Origin: Cryptomeria japonica
Lineage: Eukaryota > Streptophyta > Pinopsida > Cupressales > Cupressaceae
NCBI RefSeq assembly: GCF_030272615.1
Contig: NC_081408.1
Location: 309,806,450 to 309,870,449, forward strand
DNA: 64,000 nt
Direction: 5' to 3'
Below are positions 1 through 11,640 of this stretch, piece by piece. Position 1 is the first letter of the stretch. Each line of letters begins with the position of its first letter. Both the position numbers and the translations under genes were made by a program. Below the pieces are notes generated by a model, which did not search any database, was not told where the DNA came from, and saw only the letters and a program-made list of their open reading frames with translations.

Positions 1-3000
1 CTTAGGGCACCATATGACCCCTAATGACACCATATTAGGTCGCTTTGGGTCATATTGTAGAGGAAAGGGGTCATGTTGTGTCCTAAGGGGTCATGTGGTG
101 TCCCAAGACACCATATGACCCCTATGGACACCAAATCACCCCTAATGACACCATATGACCCCTTAAGACACCAAATCATGTCGTTAGGGGTCATATTGTG
201 TCTTACGGGGTCGTAGGACACAATATGACCCCTAACGACATGATTTAGTGTTTTAAGGGGTCCTATGGTGTCGTTAGGGGTCATATGGTGTCTATAGGGG
301 TCATGTGGTGTCCCATGAACCCATATGACCTCTTAGGACACCATATGACCCCTAATGACACTATATTGGGTCGCTTTGGGTCATATTGTGTCCTAAGAGG
401 TCCTATGGTGTCCCAAGACACCATATGACCCCTATGGACACTATATGACCCCTAATGACACCATAAGACACCATATGACCCCTATGGACACTATATGACT
501 CCTAATGACACCATAAGACCCCTTAAGATAGCAAATCATGTCGTTAGGGGTCATATTGTGTCTTACAGGGTCGTAGGACACAATATGACCCCTAACGACA
601 TGATTTGGTGTCTGAAGGGGTCCTATGGTGTCGTTAGGGGTCATATGGTGTCCATAGGTGTCATATGGTGTCCCATGAACCCTTATGACCTCTTAGGACA
701 CCATATGACCCCTAATGACACCATATTGGGTCGCTTTGGGTTATATTGTAGGGAAAAGGGGTCATATTGTGTCCTAAGGGGTCTTATTATGTCCCAAGAC
801 ACCATATAATTCCTATGGACACCATATCACCCCTAATGACACCATAGGACCCCTTAAGACACTAAATCATGTCGTTAGCAGTCATATTGTGTCTTATGAG
901 GTCGTAGGACACAATATGACCCCTAAAAAAATGATTTGGTGTCTTAAGGGGTCCTATAGTGTCGTTAGGGGTCATATGGTGTCTTAAAGGGTCATATGGT
1001 GTCCCGTTAACCCTTATGATCTCTTAGGACACCATATGACCCCTAATGACACCATATTGGGTCGCTTTGGGTCATATTGTAGTAAAAGGGGTTATATTGT
1101 ATCCTAAGGGGTCCTATGGTGTCCCAAGACACCATATGACCCCTATGGACACCATATCACCCCTAATGACACCATAGGACCCCTTAAGACACCAAATCAT
1201 GTTGTTAGGGGTTATATTGTGTCTTACGAGGTTGTAGGACAGAATATGACCCCTAGCAACATGATTTAGTGTCCTAAGGGGTCCTATGGTGTAGTTAGGG
1301 GTCATATGGTGGTTGTAGGGGTTATGTGGTATCTCATGAACCCTTACTACCTCTTAGGACACCATATGACCCCTAATAACACCATATTGGGTCGCTTTGG
1401 GTCATATTGTGTCCTAAGGGGTCATATTGTGTCCTAAGTGGTCCTATGGTGTCCGAAGACACCATATGACCCCTATTGATATTATATGACCCCTAATGAC
1501 ACCATAAGACCCCTTAAGACACCAAATAATGTTGTTAGGGATCATATTGTGTCTTATGGGGTCATAGGACACAATATGACCCCTAACGACATGATTTGGT
1601 GTCTTAAGGGGTCCTATGGTGTCATTAGGGGTTATATGGTGTCTTAAGGGGTCATATGGTGTCCCATGAACCCTTATGACCTCTTAGGACACCATATGAC
1701 CCCTAATGACACCATATTGGGTCGCTTTGGGTCATATTTTAGGGAAAGGGGGTCGTATTGTGTCCTATGGGGTCTTGTGGTGTCCCAAGACACCATATGA
1801 CCCCTATGGACACCATATCACCCATAATGACACCATAGGACCCCTTAAGATGCCAAATCATGTCGTTAGGGGTCATATTGTGTCTTACGGGGTCATAGGA
1901 CACAATATGACCCCTAACAACATGATTTAGTGTCTTAAGGGATCCTATGGTGTTGTTAGGGGTCATATGGTGTCCATAGGGGTCATGTGGTGTCCCATGA
2001 ACCCTTATGACCTCTTAGGACACCATATGACCCCTAATGACACCATATTGGGTCGCTTTGGGTCATATTATGTCCTAAGGGGTCATATGGTGTCCCAAGA
2101 CACCATATGACCCCTATGGACACTGTATAACCCCTAACGACACCATAAGACCCCTTAAGACACCAAATCATGTCGTTAGGGGTCATATTGTGTCTTACAG
2201 GGTTGTAGGACACAATATGACCCCTAACAACATGATTTGGTGTCTTAATGGGTCCTATAGTGTCGTTAGGGGTCATAGGGTGTCTATAGGGGTCATTTGT
2301 TGTCCCATGAACCCTTATGATCTCTTAGGACACCATATGACCCCTAATGACACCATATTGGGTCGCTTTGGGTCATATTGTAGGGAAAAGGGGTCATATT
2401 GTGTCCTAAGGGGTCTTATGGTGTCCCAAGACACTATATGATCCATATGGACACCATATCACCCCTAATGAGACCATAGGACCTCTTAAGACACCAAATC
2501 ATGTCGTTAGGGGTTATATTGTGTCTTACGGGGTCGTAGGACACAATATGACCCCTAACAACATGATTTGATGTCTTTAGGGGTCCTATGGTGTCGTTAG
2601 GGGTCATATGGTGTCCATAGGGTTCATATGGTGTCCCATGAACCCTTATGACCTCTTAGGACACCATATGACCCCTAATGACACCATATTGGGTCGTTGT
2701 GGATCATATTGTAGGGAAAAGGGGTTATATTGTGTCATAAGGGGTCATGTGGTGTCCCAAGACACCATATGACCCCTATGGACACCATATGACCCCTAAC
2801 GACACCATAGGACCCCTTAAGACACCAAATCATGTTGTTAGGGGTCATTTTGTATCCTACAACCCCATAAGACACAATATGACCCCTAACAACATGATTT
2901 AGTGTCTTAAGGGGTCCTATGGTGTTGTTAGGGATCATATGGTGTCCATAGGGGTCATGTGGTGTCCGATGAATGCTTATGACCTCTTAGGACACCATAT

Positions 3001-3177
3001 GACCCCTAATGACACAATATTGGGTTGCTTTGGGTCATATTGTGTCCTAAGGGGTCATATTATGTCTTAAGGGGTCCTATGGTGTCCCAAGACACCATAT
3101 GACCCCTATGGACACCATATGAACCCTAACGACACCATTCGACCCCTAACAACACCATATTATTTCCTAAGGGGTCA
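1..3177. repeat. Satellite array, ~330-bp higher-order unit of ~20-bp sub-units
   Basis: The anchor TCGCTTTGGG (or a close variant) recurs at 40, 371, 731, 1062, 1392, 1722, 2053, 2363, 2694 and 3025. The spacing is 330-331 bp, with single exceptions of 360 and 310. Each unit is a run of ~20-bp sub-units of the type GACACCATATGACCCCTAAT. About half of them are inverted (TTAGGGGTCATATGGTGTC), so every unit carries internal dyad symmetry. The array starts before the window and ends at the CT-rich tract. The 60-107 aa frames seen on both strands (MTPNDTIG-type peptides) arise from the stop-poor 20-bp period and are not genes. The CCCCTAA motif is only telomere-like: the plant telomere repeat is CCCTAAA and there is no uninterrupted run. 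Confidence 0.93.
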
Positions 3178-3409
3178 TCTCTCTCTCTCTCTCTTTCTTT
3201 CTCTCTCTCTCTCTCCCTCCCTCTCTCTCTCCTCTCTCTCTCTTTCCTTCCTTCTCTCTCTCTCTCTCTCCTTCTCCCTCCCTCTCCTCTCTCTCTCTCT
3301 CTCCCTCTCCCTCTCCTCCTCTCTCTCTCTCTATCTCTCTTTCTCTTTATTTCTCTCTCTTTCTTGCTCTCTCTCTCCTCCTCTCTCTCTTTCTCCTCTT
3401 TCTCTTTTA
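3178..3409. repeat. (CT)n-rich microsatellite
   Basis: About 230 bp of almost pure pyrimidine, mainly CT with CCT and TTT interruptions, directly adjoins the satellite and precedes the left end of the transposon. The Ser/Leu-rich frame through it is low-complexity translation. Confidence 0.95.
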
Positions 3410-3430
3410 AATATGACTAATAAAATCCAA

Positions 3431-3626
3431 TATCGGATTTAATCGGATATCGAATTTCTGCAATGTGGCAGTTTGCTAAATAAATGGTGGTAATGGGAAT
3501 TTTTTTGGGGACCACAAATTTTTTTACTAAAATCGGATATCAGATAAAATTAGATATCCGATTTTTGTACAAAAAATGGAGAAAAAAAGGGTTTGTGGGC
3601 CATTCTGTAGATTCCAACGGCCCACA
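3431..3626. repeat. Left subterminal region with GGATATC motifs and hairpin
   Basis: Motifs AATCGGATATC at 3441 and 3531 and TAGATATCCGAT at 3551 are copies of a palindrome whose perfect form AATCGGATATCCGATT occurs at 12034. A potential hairpin follows: TGTGGGCC at 3594-3601 pairs with GGCCCACA at 3619-3626. Such subterminal repeats are typical transposase-binding sites; that role is inferred here. Confidence 0.55.
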
Positions 3627-3868
3627 GTCTGGGTCCTATTCTATTTTTTGTCGAGGATCATGGGTTTTTAGATAGCTAGAGACAAATTTGTGCTTTTGGG
3701 AGATTCTCAAGGTGAATACTTACATTGTCAATCACGAAGGGGCATGTGTGGAGGGAAATGGGGAGTAGTAGTCGTTGGAAGTCTAAACACAAAAGAAAAC
3801 TTTCAAATGACCAAATTGAAGTGTATAGAGAAAGAGATAGAGAATGTCATAGGAGGAGAAGATAAGGC

Positions 3869-6398
3869 ATGTTAAATATTGCTAATGTTACCTCAATTGA
3901 AGAGGAAATTGAATATGAAAATGTGCCACAAGTTATTGAAAATGAAAATGTAGATTTTGAAAGTGAAAATATTGAAAATTTTGAAAATGTTGAAAGTGAT
4001 AATGAAAATGCTCAACATGTGGAAAATTTTGACATAGGAGGTGAAAATGTGGAAAACTTTAACATTGAAGGTGGAATTTCTTAGCCAAGTGAACCATATG
4101 TAACACCTAACTACTTTAGAAATGAAGAACCTCTCATGGATGAAAGACAAATTCCAAATCCAAGACCTTCAAGAACCCCAAAATGGTTATTTGAAATCGA
4201 TGAGAACATTATTGTGAATCCTGAAGGTAAGAGGTCAACAAGAACACTTGAATCAATTGAGTTAGTCTCGTCAAATGAGACAAATTTGTGTTTATTTTAA
4301 CATAAACCGTAAAACTTTGGATAGAGCACTTGCATGAAGACAAAGACTTGACGATCCACTTCAACAAGATACATGGGTATTTAGTGGGAGGCTTCCACAT
4401 GTTCATAGAAAGTTGATTGACAATGTGAAGGAAGAGATTCAACAATTTTGGCACTCTAATTCTAGAGTGTCACCCAATGTAAAGGACGTTTTGAAATTAA
4501 GAATCGGCAACCGAGACCACACACCGCATCCCAAAATTTTCTTGGAATCAAGCCAAACAATGTTGTACAATGTTTTTTGTGAATTACATCCAACTTTACA
4601 AATATCACAAAGGGCCTTTGAATCTTTGGAACCATTTTATTGTGTTCCTCTTAAGATTCGCAATACCTATTGTTGCAAGTACCATGTGGAGTTTTCAATG
4701 TACCATGAACTTTTATGTCATATTCGTTCTACAATGCATGCTAATGAGATGTTGTAGGAGTGTTGCGCAATGCTATTTCTGAGATCATCAAGTGACTTGC
4801 AAGATCTATTTTTATGCCCTAGAGATGATGGCTGCTATTTCTATAGAAATGTTTGAATGAGAAGTGCTCAGAATTCGGTGGGTTGTCAAAGTTTGTTTCA
4901 TGTTTTCATGAGGGCAGCAAACACGAGTTTGGAAATAATTATGTTGAGAAAAAAAGATATGAGATAGTTAAATATACTTTGAAGAGTGGAGGTGAAGGTT
5001 CTAGATGTGAATTAGTCTCAAGAGAAGTGAATATTGCTGATTTTATTTTGGATTTTAAGGAAAATGTTTTCTACAAGTATGCAAGGCACACCCATAGGTC
5101 TTAGTGGTTGGATCAATAGTTCAGGATGTGTAAGAACTCTTTCTTGATTGGCACTATTGTATCGGTGGTTGATTTTGTAGAGAACTATACATTGCAACCA
5201 CAGAATGAGGTACAATCTCAGTACTAAAATTCAGTATAGATTGCTATTTTTGTTCACATTACATATAGACATGCTCCTAATAGTACAGAAGAGGATAGGA
5301 AGATAATCAGGGAGTGTCATTTTTATATGAGTGATGATAGATCACACTCCTCCGAGTATGTGCAACATTCTTTCAAGAATTTTTTTGAGTTCTTGCATGA
5401 GAAAGATATTGCAATTGACCGACATATAATATGGTCAGATAACTATATAGGTCAATTCAATAATACTCGTATGTTTTATTGGTTGAGTAGAATGCATGTG
5501 GAGAGGCATAAACCTCATATTTGGTGTTTTTTTTGAGGTAGGGCATGGGAAGGGAGAGCATGATGGAGCAGGTACATGTTTGAAGAGATCTCTAGTTAAG
5601 GAGCAATTAATGATTTCAGGTGAAAATTTCTCTGATGCACGTTCTATTGTTGATTGGTGTAGTTCAGCATTGTCACATGGAGGTACTCTTGATTCAGGGG
5701 TGAGCAGATTCTTTTGGTTGGTTGAGGAGGGAACAATGGGAGATAGATTGGATTGTCAAACAATTAAAGATTCTTCAAAAATGCATTCATTTCTCAGCTC
5801 AGATGCAAGTACATGGACCATTTGGACACGAGCGTTGGCTTGTTTTTGTCAGAGTTGTGTTCGGTGTGATTGGGATTAGTGTGAGTCAAGTGAGTGGGTT
5901 GATATGTGGGTTCCCCACTATCTAACTCCTTTATCTCAAACAATATCCTTATCAAACAAAGACATGGAAAGTTCACTTGAGTATGATCATCTATCAGATC
6001 TTGTACAGCCAGGACATGTTTTTGTAGTTGTTTCACCACAAGGGAATGAAGAGAGATCAAAATATTGGTTGGCATGATGTGTATAGGGAAAAAAAAAGCT
6101 AACACAACTAGTGACAGATGATGATGGGTTCACATATCCTACAGGTTCAGTTGTTGTTGTGGGAACTTGGTTGCAAACATACATGATTAGAAAGAATGGC
6201 ATACCTGCATTTGAAGACTATGAGAGACACAAAATCATTATAATGTATTCACACCTTATTATAGCTACAAATGTCAAGTTGTTGAAGCATCAAGCAAAAC
6301 CGAAGACCAAAGAGCTATGGACAGTGACTACTACTGATCATGAAGCAATACTGGATACTCTTAAACAAAGAGAAGACCCTTCAGGCACACTTGAGTAG
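3869..6398 (+). pseudogene. DDE-like transposase relic (DFVENY / WSDN / GHGKG family)
   Basis: Unassigned transposase-like protein of roughly 800 codons, broken. The N-terminus (3869-4084) is acidic and Glu/Asn-rich. A basic stretch and a probable DNA-binding part follow (4085-4755), with Cys/His residues near 4672-4712. The core is in a single frame from 4853 to 5536: DFVENYT with its Asp codon at 5171, NEVQSQY just after, and WSDN with its Asp codon at 5438. After a frame change in an 8-T run (5527-5534), the frame continues with FFEVGHGKGEHDGAG and a C-terminal domain containing VQPGHVFVVV and NEERSKYWLA, ending at 6398. From memory, uncharacterised transposase-like proteins of animals share DFxENY, then WSDG, then GHGKGxxDGxGG in this order. 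I cannot name the superfamily. Stops lie near 4082, 4298, 4755, 4856, 5102, 5117 and 5224. The 8-T frameshift alone could be a sequencing error, but the stops show a pseudogene. Confidence 0.6.
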
Positions 6399-7464
6399 TA
6401 GGTCTTTAATTTTGCCTTATTTTGTTTATCATGCATTTCATTTCGAACAATGATAATTAAACCTTAATGATCAAGTTTGTTACGTGTATATTAAGGATGT
6501 GTTGAAAATGCAGGTCTATTGATGAATGTTTTTTTTTGGCAACATGGTTTTTGCATGCACATAGTGGGTACATGATATAATCAGAAGGGATGTATTTTTG
6601 CAACACGACTTATTATCATGCATTTGATGGGCTTTACAATTTTTGTTATTAGAAACACTATCTGAAAATTTTTGATGATATAATTATCGCAAAACCTTTA
6701 TGCTCATGCAGGTCTTTATTGATGATATACAATAGTACACCACATTATGATTTTTGATGATATACAGGTTCATGCTAGATCATTCGCCATTGACAAGACC
6801 CTCTCTTGGTGATGGTACATATTCTTTTGTGCATTAATGAGATAAAATTTTGTGCATAAACATTAAGTCAAGTGAATGTATTGCTATTTAGAAATAACCA
6901 TATCTACCATCATCTTCAACCATGTAGAGAAATACAGTGAGAAGGGCTTTAATCAACATGCTTCTTTCTTCAAAGTTATGCTTGTATACGTTGTAGAGAA
7001 ACTGGTAAGTTTAATAATTATACAATCTTGTGCATCTTAAAAATGGTTGAAATGATCTATTTATAATTTGCCAAACTAATTTGTATTGGTCTTCATTTAT
7101 ATACAGGCATTGTTGTACGCAAGCTTTTCTCTTAGGACATGAGGATGTCTGATGCAGATGAAGTGGGATGTTGTATTTGTATATGGATGTGAATTGATGT
7201 AACATTTTTATGATGATATAAAATGTCCATGAGAAAATTATGTGTATACAATACATGGAAATATTCATGATCATTATGTGTCTACAATGTAATGCTTGGA
7301 AATATTGATGATAGATACTATCCATGAAAAAAAAAATCATGTTTGCATATCCCTTCATGGATGTCACATGCAAGTGTAATGGTAATTATGTGTATACAAT
7401 ACATGGCAATATTCATGATCATTATGTGTCTACAGTGTAATGCTTGTTTATATATAATTTTAGT
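6399..7464. other. AT-rich 3' flank of the transposase gene, with one direct repeat
   Basis: No credible gene. A 62-bp stretch at 7237-7298 (starting ATTATGTGTATACAATACAT) recurs at 7385-7446 with only a few differences. Otherwise this is plain AT-rich interior DNA of the transposon. Confidence 0.6.
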
Positions 7465-8903
7465 GCTCAAGGGACGACGTCGGTAGGGTATGACCCCGAG
7501 CGTTCGATCGAGTGGGGGGGAAAAATAGGAGCATCCATAGGGTAATAATGCCTAACTGGACATGTCAGAGTTGATGGTTCATCATCACGATGAGCAGAAC
7601 AAGAAATCAGCCACTCGACAACATTCCATTGAGTGAGACTGACGATTTTTTCGCTAACCAAAAAATTGCTGCCCTAATAAAACCATAGGGAAACTTGAAA
7701 AACCGAGATAGGCTTTTGTAGGGACCCCTCTCATGGCCCCATATATTCAAATAGATCATTCGCAAGTGCCACAGATTTTGAGTTAGGGCCCATCAAAGTT
7801 TGACAATTTTGAGCACTTAGGACGCTCAAGGGACGACGCCAGTAGGGTATGACCCCGAGCGTTCGATCGAGTGGGGGGGAAAAATAGGAGCATGCGTAGG
7901 GTAATAATGCCTAACTGGACATGTCAGCGCTGATGGTTCATCATCGTGATGAGTAGAACAAGAAATCAGCCACGTGACAACATTCCATTGATTGAGATTG
8001 ATGATTTTTTCGCCAACCGAAAAATTGCTACCCTAATAAAACTATAGGGAAACTTGAAAAACTGAGATAGGCTTTTGTAGGGACCCCTCTTGCGGCCCCG
8101 TAGGTTCAAACGGATGATGCCGGTAGGGTATGACTCCAAGCATTCGATCGAGTGGGGGGGAAAAATAGGAGCATGCGTAGGGTAATAATGCCTAACTAGA
8201 AATGTTGGAGCTGACGGTTAGTCATCGCGATGAGAAAAATGAGAAATCGACCATGTGGCAACATTCCATTGATTGAGAGTAACGATTTTTTACCAACCGA
8301 AAAATTGCTGCTCTAATAAAACCGTAGGGCAAATTGAAAAACCGAGATAGGCTTTTGTAGGGACCCCTCTTGTGGCCTTGTAGGTTCAAATAGATTGTTT
8401 GCAGATGCCATGGATTCAGAGTTAGGGCCCATCAAAGTTTGACAATTTTGAGCACTTAGGGCACTCAAGGGACGACGCCGATAGGGTATGACCCCGAGTG
8501 TTCGATTGAGTGGGGGGGAAAAATAGGAACATGCGTAGGGTAAAAATGCCTAACTGGACATGTTGGAGCCAACGGTTCATCATTGCGATGAGTAGAATGA
8601 GAAAGCGGCCACGCGACAACATTCCATTGATTGAGACTGATGATTTTTTTGCCAACCGAAAAATTGCTGCCCTAATAAAACCATAGGGCAACTTGAAAAA
8701 CTGAGATAGGCTTTTGTAGGAACCCCTCTTGTGGCCTCGTAGGTTCAAACAGATTGTTCATAGGTGCCACAGATTATAAGTTAGGGCCCGTTAAAGTTTG
8801 ACAATTTTGAGCACTTAGGGCGCTCAAGGGACGACGCCGGTAGGGTATGACCTCGAGCATTTGATCGAGTGGGGGGGGGCAAAATAGGAGCATGCATAGG
8901 GTA
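7465..8903. repeat. 359-bp tandem repeat, about four copies
   Basis: The anchor GGGACGACG recurs at 7471, 7830, 8469 and 8828. The spacing is 359 bp for the first and last pairs. A middle copy near 8110 has lost its first ~79 bp, which explains the 639-bp gap. Every copy contains GCTCAAGGGACGACG, TTCGATCGAGTGGGGGGG, a TAATGCCTAACTGGACATG block and GGCTTTTGTAGGGACCCC. The copies differ by scattered substitutions, many at CpG. It lies between the convergent 3' ends of the two transposon genes. Confidence 0.9.
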
Positions 8904-9120
8904 TTGTTCATTAAATTAACTGTATTGTTCATTGAATGAATTATATTATATTATTGATTAAATGAATTGTATTGTATTGTTGATTAAATAAATTGTATTG
9001 TTCATTAAATGAATTGTATTGTATTGTTCATTAAATGAATTATATTGTTCATTATAAAAACAACACTTATGATGAAATGAAATGAATTGTATTGTTCATT
9101 AAATAGCCATTATTAACCAT
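8904..9120. repeat. AT-rich short tandem repeat (TTCATTAAATGAATTGTATTG)
   Basis: Imperfect tandem copies of a ~20-30 bp unit built from ATTGTATTG and TTCATTAAATGAATT. The latter is nearly palindromic. It follows directly on the 359-bp array. Confidence 0.85.
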
Positions 9121-9372
9121 TGTTAATTATTGGAATGAAGATTAAAGATTTCCATGATAACACCACGCACAGATGAGCAACAATTTATATGATCAAATAT
9201 CAACTTCTGTATATATAAAAATGTCAAATGATTACAAATGTATTTCCATACACAAATATGGTATAAACGCCAACTGAAACAAAATGTATGTCTAAATACG
9301 TGAATGTATGTCCATATACAAAATATACATGCCAACTAGACATGTAAGCATCCCAAAACTATCTATAACATC

Positions 9373-11301
9373 CTAAGCTGCTGATGGATCATAAAAATCG
9401 ATCCTCTTCGTTGCACTGCTCAGCTCTTAAGGATCCTGCACAAGAAAAACAAACCATGATTAATATTAGTTATATTATATAATTCACATTTGAAAAGTTA
9501 ACATAAAAATGAACTATAATTGAACTATTCATGTTTACCTCATCTCCACGTTTTCTCTTCAGCTTTGCAGGACTCTTGATGTATGTCTTCGGTAGAGGAG
9601 GTATGTTTTGAATATTTTCATACACAACCTACATATGTTCAGAAACATGACATTGATACAAGTTAGCATATAATTTTCATTGATAATAACAAATTATATC
9701 TACTAATCAAAAAATAAAATAAACACACATCTACTCAAGGAATCTCTTCTTCTTCTTCTTCTTCAGGTATACTGGGTGTAGTCATCAAGGATGTGAAGCC
9801 AAGAATTCTTCGTATATATACACAACAAGTATATGAAACTATCAATCTATGTCTAGACATGTATAATCACTATAAGCTATTTAAAGTATTCATTCAATCA
9901 TATTTACATTCAATTACCTTTCCCTTGTCTCCAACTGCACTACCAGATCCTAAATCACACTGCCTCGTACTTGTGCTACTTGTGCCCTACAAGAGTAAAA
10001 TAAGATATACATGCAATTTACTACATAGTCTAATTAATACCAATATAAATGATGAGCATGTATGTAAAATAAAATACAAACGACTAGGTGAAATAATATA
10101 TGTACCATCAAGCTATCAAGGCCAAATGAAATGGCCGACAAGGTACCCTCCTGAATCTGTCTCAACTCATCCTTGGTCATCAACTGTTAAATAGACCATG
10201 TAAATAAAAATTAGTACTTAATATTATCTAATTTATAAATATTTAATTAAAATATAACATGAACTGTGAAAACACAAATCTTACCAATACATCATCATTG
10301 TATGATGACGGTGCCTCCTTGCCTCTAGCATGTGAGGACTCCCCAGGGTATACTCCAGTCTATGTAATAACATCTGGTGCATCATGCATCTCATTCACCT
10401 CATAATTTGCACTGTCCACATGAGGATCAACGAGCTGTCCAAGTGGACCCAAGCATACGTGCCCACACATGACACAACTATGGGGCACACATATGTGTGG
10501 AGCTGAGGATGATGTGTCACCAGCACTGGATGCACCATTACTATCAAGAGTAGGCTGAGCTACTGATGCAGCTTGAGAAACCAAAAGGCTACTCAAAGAG
10601 TGAATAGCTGATATGGTCTGTGAAGCCGCCTCACAAATGATATCAGGATGCTAAACTGTAGGTGGGGGATCAATAGGAGGAGGGAGGACATATGGGCCTT
10701 GGACTACTCTGACTGCCCCAGGTCTATTTTGGGGCATACATAAACCTACACCCTGGAAAGGTTGGATGTCACAGTAGTTCACATGTTTGTGTAAAACAAG
10801 CTCAGCATACAAATTTTTTATGAAATAGAAGGGGATATCAAGATTGTTGTTGGGTGGTTTGTCGAAAACCATCCACCAATGATCTGAAAAGTTTTTCACA
10901 ATCCCATCATTTGTGCACCATTTGATAGAAAGTTTTGTTTTTTTCGGATCTAAGAGTTGACCAGTACGAGGATTGACAAACAATGAGGTGATTTCGGCTT
11001 TGGATATCTCAAGATCCTTGTTATCCTTATACAACAAGCCATCTACATATTTTTCCTTCATAGAATCTCGCCACAAAAGGGCGACATCATGCTCCTCAGT
11101 CATGGTTTCCATACTTTTTATGATCGATGAGAGAGGATCAAACAATGGGTTTAGATGAGGGATCCTATGATATACTTCTGCAATCCCCCTCAATTCATTC
11201 AAATTTTGTGCAATCAAATCTTGAATTGAGGGGGAGTTTGGCAAATGAGGGTTTGGTTGTTGCAGTTGTGGTTGGTCAGTGTTTTCATTGTTATCCCCCA
11301 T
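9373..11301 (-). pseudogene. Second, intron-containing transposon gene (unknown function)
   Basis: I do not recognise the family. Exon 1 (11301-10285) starts MGDNNENTDQ and is 339 codons with one in-frame stop at 10651-10653. Reading on the minus strand, consistent GT..AG borders give exon 2 (10183-10106), exon 3 (9986-9918), a short acidic exon near 9799-9735 (Glu run; borders uncertain), exon 5 (9628-9539) and exon 6 (9435-9373). Exons 2, 3, 5 and 6 are all multiples of three and in phase 0. Exon 5 ends in a basic KLKRKRGDE stretch that looks like a nuclear localisation signal. Exon 6 has one in-frame TAA before its final TAG. The protein would be about 460 aa: Pro/Gln-rich N-terminus, a globular part around SIKWCTNDGIVKNFSDHWW, a Pro-rich part and a basic tail. 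Position and convergent orientation suggest an accessory transposition protein, as in other two-gene plant DNA transposons; that is inference. Confidence 0.6.
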
Positions 11302-11489
11302 TTTAACCTAATTGAATGTAAACAATTAAATTTAATTAACAAATTTAAACAATTAGGTATTTGATTTAAAAAAACCTAGTTTTCATGAAAAAAACCATAT
11401 TTTCAATGAAAAATCAAATAAACATTAACAAAAAATACAAAAAATGAATGAAAATGATTCAAAACGATAAAATTCTTACCTCTAAATCT

Positions 11490-11640
11490 ATTTTTTAGCA
11501 ATTTTTTGTCAAAACATCAGATATCGAATGGAGCAGATATTAGATTTTGATGAATTCGTGCGGCCCGTGAGTTAAAAATAACTCACGGGACTGTCACTAT
11601 CAAAATATAAAAGTATCTGAAAAATCGGATATCCAATTTC
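11490..11640. repeat. Right subterminal region with GGATATC motifs and hairpin
   Basis: Contains CAGATATCGAATG (11518), AGATATTAGATTTTGAT (from 11536) and ATCGGATATCC (11624-11634). It is the inverted counterpart of the left subterminal region. A perfect hairpin, CCCGTGAGTT then AAAAAT then AACTCACGGG, occupies 11564-11589. Confidence 0.55.

Larger units (their letters stand above)
3425..11640. mobile_element. Degraded two-gene DNA transposon (candidate new family)
   Basis: Both ends carry GGATATC-containing motifs in inverted relationship. Left 3531-3580 and the reverse complement of right 11500-11552 align with about 70% identity by eye: AATC..ATATC, ~15 bp, GATATCYGAT, then a TTGNACAAAAAAT-like stretch. 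Inside are two genes pointing at each other. The plus-strand gene resembles a DDE-like transposase (3869-6398) and the minus-strand gene has introns (11301-9373). The interior between them is tandemly repeated. Convergent two-gene layout, inverted ends and a transposase relic are what one expects of a cut-and-paste element. Exact termini and a target-site duplication could not be fixed, because the right end merges into AT-rich DNA that also carries the palindrome at 12034. The element is dead: gene 1 has several stops and a frameshift, gene 2 has two stops. Confidence 0.6.

Noticed and set aside
21-2938. Many 60-107 aa frames (MTPNDTIGPL-type) on both strands
   Set aside because: They follow the 20-bp satellite period, are similar on both strands and have no start or promoter context; they are repeat artefacts.
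1-3177. CCCCTAA/TTAGGGG words as an interstitial telomere
   Set aside because: The plant repeat is CCCTAAA/TTTAGGG in uninterrupted tandem; here the heptamer is only part of a 20-bp unit.
7465-9120. CRISPR-like regularly spaced repeats
   Set aside because: Repeat units are 359 bp or AT-rich microsatellite without unique spacers, and the context is a plant nuclear transposon.
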